This document shows positions 1 to 4,553 of a stretch of DNA of 5,811 nt, in pieces. Numbering within the stretch: the stretch's first letter is position 1; every line of letters begins with the position of its first letter. A program made the translations under genes and the position numbers. The notes beneath the pieces are model-generated. The model was not told where the DNA came from, made no database searches, and saw only the letters and a program-made list of their open reading frames with translations. The stretch is from an uncultured Pseudomonadota bacterium (GTDB taxonomy: Bacteria > Myxococcota > UBA796), in assembly GCA_913040875.1 (NCBI GenBank), contig CAJWHX010000243.1:1-5811 (forward strand), in the 5' to 3' direction.

Positions 1-321
1 GTTCAATCCAATCTTGCCGACTCAAATCGCTCTTTGGTGGAGTCGATTCGGTCCGAGGATATTCGCGTGGTCATTTGGGGGTATTACGGTATCTCCACTG
101 AGGCACCTGAGTTCGGAAACTGCAACGCATCTATAGATCAGCTGTCGCAAATGCAATCGTCACTAGCAGACGAAGACGATGGGGTACTGTGGGTGAACGG
201 TAAGGCAGATATAACCGGGGAAGACCTGTCGTATTATGATGATGATTTAATTCACCCGTCTCTTAAGGGGTCACGAAAGATTGCGGAGCAGATTGTAGAG
301 GCGATTGAGTCTGCCCAATGA
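1..321 (+). CDS. SGNH/GDSL-type hydrolase, C-terminal part (5' truncated by window edge)
   Basis: The frame is open from base 1 to the TGA at 319-321, giving 106 residues; the true start lies outside the window, and an internal TTG at 34 is not a credible start. The end of the protein carries the pattern D-D-D-L-I-H-P-S-L-K-G at residues 80-90 of the visible part. This matches the last conserved block of SGNH/GDSL hydrolases, where an Asp and His two residues apart (here D82 and H85) complete the Ser-His-Asp catalytic set, followed by a helix (K-I-A-E-Q-I-V-E-A-I). The preceding strand VVIWGYYG (about 23-30) fits the alpha/beta core. Family members cleave esters or acyl groups on lipids, sugars or cell-wall polymers; the substrate cannot be told here. 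The nucleophile Ser block and any export signal are missing. The gene converges on the propeller lipoprotein gene with a 9-base gap. Confidence 0.72.
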   Translation, partial: VQSNLADSNRSLVESIRSEDIRVVIWGYYGISTEAPEFGNCNASIDQLSQMQSSLADEDDGVLWVNGKADITGEDLSYYDDDLIHPSLKGSRKIAEQIVEAIESAQ

Positions 322-338
322 TCAAGTTATTCAATCGC
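301..338. repeat. Inverted repeat across the convergent gene ends, possible bidirectional terminator hairpin
   Basis: GCGATTGA at 301-308 is perfectly inverted as TCAATCGC at 331-338. In the + strand RNA the stem extends by a G-U and a U-A pair to ten pairs, with an 18-base loop. It covers the stop codons of both converging genes (TGA 319-321 on +, 331-333 on -). No T-run follows on either strand, so it is not a classical intrinsic terminator. It may still act as a transcript-end hairpin shared by both genes. Confidence 0.4.
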
Positions 339-1239
339 ATGTTGCCAATTTGAGTCGATATTCTCCATCGTCGCCCATGCCGATGTACGCCATCCACAGA
401 GTACCATGCCACAAAGTCAAAGAAGGTTCACGCACACTCCAAGCCTCCTCTCCAGATTCTGTTAAATCGAGCGCCAGTTGACGATCATTCCATACCAAGC
501 CATCCTCCGATGTTGCAGACAGAATCCTCCATGGCCCAGGGTCTGTCTGAGAAGTGTCGTATCCACCATACCAAGCTTTGTAACCATCTTCGGTGTTCAG
601 CACGTTCATCTGTGCAACTGCACGGTTCTCAAAAGGAGAGTCCTCCTCGGCTGCCAAAACGGGGCCTTGAGGTGTCCAATTATCATTCACCAATTCTGCG
701 CTGCCAATGGAATAGGTTTGTCCATTGAATCCTGTGTACCACATGCGGGACCCGTCATCACTCAATGATGGATACAATTGTCCGAGAGTGTCAAATTCAT
801 CAGTTGGTACAATCTGAATGTCGGGCATACTCCATCCGATTCCGTCGGAACTGGTTGCTATTCCAATCCGGCCTCCACCAATGTGCGTTACCAAACCCTC
901 TTCACCAATAGAAACATGCATGTGCATAATGTCTGAAAATTCAGACAAGTCCGTTATGACCGTTGGCTCAGACCAGGATAGCCCATCAGAACTTCGAATT
1001 GCTGTGATGGTATCCGTCATTCCATCTCGTTGTGAATAATACAACCACAATTCATTATTGAAGACAACTAAAGAGGGGGCGACTTGATTGGAGATGGAAA
1101 TGGATCCTGGTGTTCCATAACGATTCCACAAAGTACGTTGGTCTACACTTGTTAGGCATTGAGATGGTGTGACCTCAGCAGTATCACCAAACTTCAATGA
1201 CTCGCATGCAATCAACAATGAAAGTAAAAGGAAAGACAT
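331..1239 (-). CDS. Putative beta-propeller lipoprotein (glycosidase-43/sialidase-like repeats)
   Basis: A 302-residue protein. It opens with a very short hydrophobic stretch ending in a lipobox (L-I-A-C, lipidated Cys at C12), so it is probably anchored to a membrane. The rest shows internal repeats: S-S-D-G-L-S-W at 83-89, S-S-D-G-I-G-W at 130-136 and S-E-D-G-L-V-W at 244-250. Each is paired with a P-S-L...W-x-x-Y/G segment (about 55-68, 157-170 and 272-285). This alternation is typical of five-bladed propellers related to glycoside hydrolase families 32/43 and of Asp-box propellers. I could not identify catalytic acids, so activity on sugars is only possible. The two non-lipid cysteines, C28 and C301, lie at opposite ends and could clasp the propeller. 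The ATG at 1239 has only a distant AGGG upstream (13-base spacing); an alternative ATT start is described separately. The gene is divergent from the selenoprotein gene and shares a 150-base regulatory region with it. Confidence 0.78.
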   Translation of the reverse strand: MSFLLLSLLIACESLKFGDTAEVTPSQCLTSVDQRTLWNRYGTPGSISISNQVAPSLVVFNNELWLYYSQRDGMTDTITAIRSSDGLSWSEPTVITDLSEFSDIMHMHVSIGEEGLVTHIGGGRIGIATSSDGIGWSMPDIQIVPTDEFDTLGQLYPSLSDDGSRMWYTGFNGQTYSIGSAELVNDNWTPQGPVLAAEEDSPFENRAVAQMNVLNTEDGYKAWYGGYDTSQTDPGPWRILSATSEDGLVWNDRQLALDLTESGEEAWSVREPSLTLWHGTLWMAYIGMGDDGEYRLKLATCD

Positions 1240-1263
1240 GTGATAACTGTATCCCTTTCGTTT

Positions 1264-1278
1264 AATTTGAAAGTCCTT
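1264..1278 (-). promoter_or_regulatory. Alternative start signal for the propeller lipoprotein: AAGGA and in-frame ATT
   Basis: On the minus strand AAGGA (1274-1278) lies seven bases before an in-frame ATT (1264-1266). Nine codons separate this ATT from the ATG at 1239, with no stop between them. Starting there would add I/M-K-R-K-G-Y-S-Y-H before the hydrophobic stretch and give a normal positively charged signal-peptide n-region. ATT is a rare but real bacterial start codon (known for infC). No ATG, GTG or TTG is available between the upstream in-frame TAA (1282-1284) and the ATG at 1239. Confidence 0.3.
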
Positions 1279-1300
1279 GGCTTTATCGGCATTGGTATTC

Positions 1301-1329
1301 TTGAAAAACTATACACCTTTAAACACAAT
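1301..1329 (+). promoter_or_regulatory. Possible sigma70-like promoter of the selenoprotein gene
   Basis: TTGAAA (1301-1306) and CACAAT (1324-1329) are separated by 17 bases and match the -35 and -10 consensus at five and four of six positions. Transcription would begin near 1336, inside the first inverted repeat. Low information; listed as a candidate only. Confidence 0.22.
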
Positions 1330-1347
1330 AATTGCCCTTTGCAATTA
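1329..1347. repeat. Perfect inverted repeat TAATTGC-N5-GCAATTA, candidate operator
   Basis: TAATTGC (1329-1335) is exactly inverted as GCAATTA (1341-1347) around CCTTT. The dyad sits mid-way in the divergent region between the propeller lipoprotein and the selenoprotein gene, at the expected transcription start of the latter. It has the size of a site for a dimeric helix-turn-helix regulator. The regulator is not in the window. Confidence 0.45.
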
Positions 1348-1363
1348 CCCAAAGTTCATATGG

Positions 1364-1380
1364 ATGTTAAAATTTAACAT
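1364..1380. repeat. Perfect palindrome ATGTTAAA-A-TTTAACAT abutting the ribosome binding site
   Basis: Eight-base arms (1364-1371 and 1373-1380) surround a single A. The right arm ends directly next to the GGAG Shine-Dalgarno at 1381-1384. As DNA it could be an operator. As RNA the AU-rich hairpin would stack next to the ribosome binding site. Confidence 0.45.
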
Positions 1381-1384
1381 GGAG
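1381..1384 (+). promoter_or_regulatory. Shine-Dalgarno GGAG that fixes the selenoprotein start
   Basis: GGAG lies five bases before the ATG at 1390. An in-frame TAA at 1375-1377 leaves only four codons upstream (CAT GGA GTC CTT), none a start codon, so the very short signal peptide cannot be an annotation error. Confidence 0.75.
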
Positions 1385-1389
1385 TCCTT

Positions 1390-2046
1390 ATGATTTTATT
1401 CTCATTGATGCTGGGATGTGTTCCAGAACAAAACAACGATGGATTTGGCATTGCCGGTTCCAATCCAGATAGGAATCTTGATACGGCTGAAGAAGTAGCA
1501 GATACAAATACTGCAGATACAAATACTGAAGACACCTCAGTTGAATATTCGAATGACGATGCCTTATTGGAGAATCCATTTGCGGCAGACAGCAGCTCAG
1601 TGTGCGGTGACCGTACGGTTGGTACAGATATCGGAGACTGTGCTGTCAATTTTGGATTGATTGATCGCGAAGGAGAAGTGGTTCAACTCCATTCATACGC
1701 TGGCTCAGTCTTGTTTCTCGATTTGAGTGGTTTTGGCTGAAGTGGCTGTAGAGACTCGGGTCCGGGTTTTAATCAGTTTTACTTAGACAATCAAAGTCGA
1801 GGCTTGGTGTCCATTGCAGCTATTCACTTCGCCAACATTGACGAGTTACAAGTTTGGGGTCAAGAGTATGGCGGAGACGTGGTCCTCATTTTGGATGAGG
1901 CTGGCTTCGTGTATGATGAGTACAAGATGGATGACTACAGACCACAATACATTGTTATTGATGAAGACATGACAATTGTATATAAGAACTCAACACCGAG
2001 TGGTAAATCTCCGGCTGAGCAGCAAGTGTTGTCATTGTTAGAATAG
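1390..2046 (+). CDS. Selenocysteine-containing thioredoxin/redoxin-fold lipoprotein (UxxC active site)
   Basis: Read with TGA 1738-1740 as selenocysteine, this is a 218-residue protein ending at TAG 2044-2046. Residues 1-10 form a tiny signal with lipobox L-M-L-G-C (C10). Residues 11-70 are an acidic, low-complexity tether with the repeat A-D-T-N-T. The redoxin domain spans about 84-218. A first strand pair (F-G-L-I-D, then G-E-V-V-Q-L-H) and S-V-L-F-L-D-L-S lead into G-F-G-U117-S-G-C120, aligning with the F-x-A-x-W-C-G-P-C active site of TlpA/ResA/AhpC-TSA-like proteins. The later Y-R-P-Q-Y-I-V-I-D at 183-191 is the cis-Pro strand (P185). C72 and C84 are a further possible pair. The likely role is a thiol/selenol oxidoreductase or peroxidase on the outer face of a membrane; the substrate is unknown. 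Other readings are a Cys-to-TGA mutation or sequencing error, but the hairpin after TGA argues against both. Translation stopping at TGA would leave two useless fragments in the same frame. Confidence 0.85.
1498..1527 (+). repeat. Perfect 15-bp tandem duplication in the linker of the selenoprotein
   Basis: GCAGATACAAATACT occurs twice back to back (1498-1512 and 1513-1527), encoding A-D-T-N-T twice, with a degenerate third unit (E-D-T-S) after it. It lies in the disordered tether, keeps the frame, and is a likely site of length variation between strains. Confidence 0.85.
1738..1740 (+). other. In-frame UGA recoded as selenocysteine (U117)
   Basis: The TGA occupies the position of the N-terminal active-site Cys of a thioredoxin-type CxxC motif and is followed by AGT GGC TGT (S-G-C). 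The frame stays open for 101 more codons of recognisable thioredoxin-fold sequence. UGA is the normal stop of three other genes here, so a general UGA=Trp code is excluded. Trp at this place would also leave a motif without its first redox residue. Confidence 0.85.
1740..1784 (+). promoter_or_regulatory. Bacterial SECIS element (SelB-binding stem-loop)
   Basis: The RNA directly after the UGA folds into three stacked stems: AAGU 1740-1743 with ACUU 1781-1784; GGCUG 1744-1748 with CAGUU 1774-1778; and GAGACUCG 1751-1758 with CGGGUUUU 1763-1770. That is 17 pairs, five of them G-U. The apical loop is GGUC (1759-1762). Counting the U of UGA as 1, the loop occupies nucleotides 22-25, matching the loop sequence and distance in the E. 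coli fdhF SECIS, where SelB contacts the loop. The bulged U at position 17 of fdhF is not present; other bacterial SECIS elements vary there. The pairing was done by hand, without energy calculation. Confidence 0.8.
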
Positions 2047-2048
2047 AG

Positions 2049-2084
2049 TTTTGGGTAGAGTCTATTGAATGACTTCACTCAAAA
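2049..2084. terminator. Hairpin between the convergent selenoprotein and S15-hydrolase genes
   Basis: In the + strand RNA, UUUUGGGU (2049-2056) pairs with ACUCAAAA (2077-2084), and after an A/C mismatch GAGUC (2058-2062) pairs with GACUU (2071-2075), leaving the loop UAUUGAAU. The same structure forms nearly as well on the minus strand. It begins two bases after the TAG of the selenoprotein gene and covers the TGA (2075-2077) of the opposing gene. There is no T-run after the stem, so termination is plausible but not assured. Confidence 0.4.
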
Positions 2085-4378
2085 GGAATATTCGGAGTCG
2101 CTACAAAAGGACGACACGGTTGACCTCTCAAGGAAGGACAAGGAGGGTACTCCTCGGGAACGTCAATGTTTGGTATCGTCCGCATCGATAGTTTAGATGG
2201 GAAGAGGTCTCCATATCCCAGTTTAAAAGTTGGGGTGTCGTCATAGAGTGGGTTTTCAAATTCCCAAGTCCCATGGTCTCTACCGGGTGTTGTAATAGAC
2301 ACGCGCAATGTTGATCCGGCTCGTATAGCATGAGCCACTGATGGAATTACAACGGTTGCAGACTCCCATTCATCGAGGGGCATGGGAGACAAATCAGCCA
2401 GATTGTACGTTCGATACAGATCTAGACCATTCACGGTTGCAGCTCGGTGACTGAGATTCAACCATCCAGACTGTATGAGCGTTTCATTTCCATCGGGACG
2501 AACTTCAGTCAACGTGGCTTGGACGGTGACTTCTTCGACCGGACTGTTTACATACAGCTCCAAGATACCCGGTCCTGCAATTACAGTGTTTTCTGTAAAT
2601 GGTTCTGTTTGATAAGAGGCAATATGTCCACTCTCAAAGTTGTTCCATTCAATATCCCAGAGTGGTACCAGCAATTCGTACCCTGCCGGTCCAAAAAAGG
2701 TGTCATCACTAGCCTCTGCGTCAAAGGTCCACGTATCTACACCCGCATCTGAAGGGGCATCTGTGAGAAGACCTTCTGCTCCCAAGAACCATTCGATTGT
2801 CCCAGTGTCTTCGGGTGGCCAAACATCGTAGAATGCTTCATACCTGGGTATGGGTGCACCAGGTTGGTCAGTCCCAGCACCCATTTCAAATAAGACATGT
2901 ACGGTTGGTTCTGCTTCGTATGCTTCTAGGGCATCCTCGTAGTCCATATTTTCGAAACGGTCTTCAGGGAACTGATATCCATCCATTCCAAAGAAATTGC
3001 CAAATTCGGTTCCACCAAGAGACCGAATCAAAGGATTCATTTTGGGGACTCGTTCGGCAACATAAAACTCTAAGAACTCATACCAACGGAATGCGTGTAT
3101 AGGGGAGTACCCATCAGGGTGCCTTCCATTGCCGAGCATGACTCGCAACATTCTGGATTGGTCAAAGGATTGAAGCATGTTTCCAAACTGGGCCCCCGTT
3201 TGTTCATCTTGAAATGAACCTCCGTAAAATACAGGGGCTTCAATTTGAGATACCAACAGGGTCAAGTCTCTGGCATCTGCGGCATCGGGTCTTGTGTCCA
3301 TGGCTCGTAGGAAACTCTCAAAATCAACACTGTGATTGGACAATGAAAGATTTTCCTCGCAGGTAGTATCGCCATTGTCGATTCTTGCTGAAACCCAACT
3401 TGCCCCTCCGGCTTGCGAATCCGATTCTCTGGCATTGACCCATTGTCTGGTAAAGCCTTTATTGTAGATTCCACCCGGCCACTGCATCTCCCAAGCGTCG
3501 GCAATGGTGGACAACGGTACTATCGCAGCCAGTGAGGGAGGAGTGGTAGAGGCAACGTACAACTGAGATATTCCCGGATAGGAAAGACCGACCATTCCCA
3601 CTTGATTGTTCAGTACCCAAGTTTGTCTGGCAACGGTTTCAACGATGTCGTATCCATCTGCGTGTTGGGCTCGGTTGAAGACATCAAAGACTCCACCCGA
3701 ACAACCCGTACCGCGCATATTTACGCTAACGGTGGCATACCCAAGCATATTTGCGATTAAACTTCCCGTGTCTTGTCTGTCTGAACGTGATGGAGAGTAC
3801 CCAGAGTAAATGACCACAGTGGGATAGGGCGCTTCTCCATATAAAGCGGGGTCGGGGAGTCGGACCATTGCGCTAAGTAAGACCCCATCTCGCATTTCAA
3901 TGTATTGGAAACCACCTTCTGGATCTTCGAGTTCTCCAGAGATGGGTGACGTTGGGACGCCAACCAATGTTTGTTTTTCATACACAGCTGTGTCAGGGAT
4001 ATCATTCACATCTAGAACGTTAAATGTTCCGGACCAGGCTAAGTTTTCACTGGTGTCGTCTTGAATGTAGTATCCATCACCTGGAATCAGAACATTTCCG
4101 TCTGCCATCGAAAAGTTTTCAAAATTATTGGGGTCGAGCGTGACGTGTTCCGCGCCAACATAGGCAAAATGTGCTGTGCCATCATCATCGGAGATCAATG
4201 TAACAATCGGTTCATCATCCGATCCGTATAAGGTTAAGGGGGTAAACGGAGAGGCATTTAATACGGTGACGGTTTCCACACCGGGACTAACGTCAAAGTC
4301 AGCGGGTCTTTCTACTTCAACCTCCTTTTCGTTTGAACTGCATCCAACAAGTAAACTGAACGTGAGTAATAAAGACAT
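2075..4378 (-). CDS. S15-family (CocE/X-Pro dipeptidyl-peptidase-like) alpha/beta-hydrolase lipoprotein
   Basis: A 767-residue protein. A short hydrophobic start ends in lipobox L-L-V-G-C (C13). Residues 20-150 form an N-terminal beta-rich extension of unknown role. The hydrolase domain begins near 158 (Y-I-E-M-R-D-G-V-L-L). It contains V-N-M-R-G-T-G-C-S-G-G (219-229), a typical S15/CocE segment, the nucleophile elbow G-L-S-Y-P-G with S266, the likely acid D391 in G-G-S-F-Q-D-E-Q, and the likely base H420 in G-N-G-R-H-P-D-G. From about 550 a jelly-roll domain like the C-terminal domain of this family follows, ending in a tail with C747 and C755. Members hydrolyse peptides after X-Pro, amide antibiotics or esters such as cocaine; the substrate here is unknown. 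GGAG (4384-4387 on the minus strand) stands five bases before the ATG, which fixes the start. It is convergent with the selenoprotein gene (28-base gap) and divergent from the glycan-binding gene. Confidence 0.88.
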   Translation of the reverse strand: MSLLLTFSLLVGCSSNEKEVEVERPADFDVSPGVETVTVLNASPFTPLTLYGSDDEPIVTLISDDDGTAHFAYVGAEHVTLDPNNFENFSMADGNVLIPGDGYYIQDDTSENLAWSGTFNVLDVNDIPDTAVYEKQTLVGVPTSPISGELEDPEGGFQYIEMRDGVLLSAMVRLPDPALYGEAPYPTVVIYSGYSPSRSDRQDTGSLIANMLGYATVSVNMRGTGCSGGVFDVFNRAQHADGYDIVETVARQTWVLNNQVGMVGLSYPGISQLYVASTTPPSLAAIVPLSTIADAWEMQWPGGIYNKGFTRQWVNARESDSQAGGASWVSARIDNGDTTCEENLSLSNHSVDFESFLRAMDTRPDAADARDLTLLVSQIEAPVFYGGSFQDEQTGAQFGNMLQSFDQSRMLRVMLGNGRHPDGYSPIHAFRWYEFLEFYVAERVPKMNPLIRSLGGTEFGNFFGMDGYQFPEDRFENMDYEDALEAYEAEPTVHVLFEMGAGTDQPGAPIPRYEAFYDVWPPEDTGTIEWFLGAEGLLTDAPSDAGVDTWTFDAEASDDTFFGPAGYELLVPLWDIEWNNFESGHIASYQTEPFTENTVIAGPGILELYVNSPVEEVTVQATLTEVRPDGNETLIQSGWLNLSHRAATVNGLDLYRTYNLADLSPMPLDEWESATVVIPSVAHAIRAGSTLRVSITTPGRDHGTWEFENPLYDDTPTFKLGYGDLFPSKLSMRTIPNIDVPEEYPPCPSLRGQPCRPFVATPNIPFE

Positions 4379-4383
4379 CTGTA

Positions 4384-4387
4384 CTCC
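4384..4387 (-). promoter_or_regulatory. Shine-Dalgarno GGAG of the S15-family lipoprotein
   Basis: GGAG on the minus strand with a five-base spacer to the ATG at 4376-4378, the same sequence and spacing as for the selenoprotein gene. No ATG, GTG or TTG lies in frame between it and the next upstream stop, so the start is secure. Confidence 0.7.
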
Positions 4388-4409
4388 AAGGTCAAACTGA
4401 GCTACGTAG

Positions 4410-4435
4410 GTTCCAGTCTTTCAGACATCAGGAAC
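4410..4435. repeat. Nested inverted repeat in the second divergent intergenic region
   Basis: GTTCC (4410-4414) is inverted as GGAAC (4431-4435), and between them GTCT (4416-4419) is inverted as AGAC (4423-4426) around TTC. It lies upstream of the S15-hydrolase start, with a self-complementary CTACGTAG at 4402-4409 next to it. It could be an operator or a leader hairpin of that gene. Confidence 0.3.
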
Positions 4436-4442
4436 TTACAAT

Positions 4443-4456
4443 ATCGAACATACGAT
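4443..4456. repeat. Inverted repeat ATCG-N6-CGAT (copy 1)
   Basis: ATCG (4443-4446) and CGAT (4453-4456) flank AACATA. A near copy occurs 74 bases downstream with similar flanking letters, suggesting a paired binding site in the 175-base region that separates the two divergent genes. Confidence 0.3.
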
Positions 4457-4501
4457 TGTGTAGAGTGTATCCAGTTGTAACGGAAAATGTAGTGTTGGTT
4501 G

Positions 4502-4529
4502 TTGATGAATCTCAAAATCGATATACGAT
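4502..4529 (+). promoter_or_regulatory. Possible promoter of the glycan-binding protein gene
   Basis: TTGATG (4502-4507) and TACGAT (4524-4529), 16 bases apart, match the sigma70 boxes at four of six positions each. The -10 box is part of the second ATCG...CGAT inverted repeat, so a bound regulator would block it. Weak consensus match, candidate only. Confidence 0.25.
4517..4529. repeat. Inverted repeat ATCG-N5-CGAT (copy 2)
   Basis: ATCG (4517-4520) and CGAT (4526-4529) flank ATATA. It resembles the copy at 4443-4456 (both read ATCGA...ATACGAT) and overlaps the candidate -10 box, ending 24 bases before the start codon at 4554. Confidence 0.3.
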
Positions 4530-4543
4530 AGTTGAAAAACATT

Positions 4544-4551
4544 GAGGTGAT
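4544..4551 (+). promoter_or_regulatory. Strong Shine-Dalgarno GAGGTGAT fixing the start at 4554
   Basis: GAGGTGAT is complementary over eight bases to the usual 16S rRNA 3' end. The in-frame TGA at 4548-4550 is only one codon before the ATG, so no longer N-terminus is possible. The out-of-frame ATG at 4550 is part of the Shine-Dalgarno. Confidence 0.8.
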
Positions 4552-4553
4552 GT

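Noticed and set aside
319..464. Selenocysteine readthrough of the SGNH gene's TGA at 319-321
   Set aside because: The protein already ends at the usual place after the D-x-x-H helix, the extension would run antisense through the neighbouring gene, and the nearby hairpin encloses the TGA instead of following it.
1804..2046. A separate 80-residue gene starting at TTG 1804
   Set aside because: It is in the same frame as 1390-1740, has no ribosome binding site, and is the second half of one thioredoxin fold whose active site lies upstream of the TTG.
1390..2046. A pseudogene created by a nonsense mutation at 1738
   Set aside because: No other lesion is visible in 218 codons, the stop is UGA and sits on the redox Cys position, and a SECIS-like hairpin follows at the right distance. 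A sequencing error is not formally excluded.
2447..3102. Plus-strand open frames inside the S15 gene
   Set aside because: All are antisense to strong S15-family sequence and their products show no protein-like patterns.
4402..4409. CTACGTAG palindrome as an operator by itself
   Set aside because: An eight-base palindrome is expected by chance at this length; mentioned only next to the larger nested repeat.
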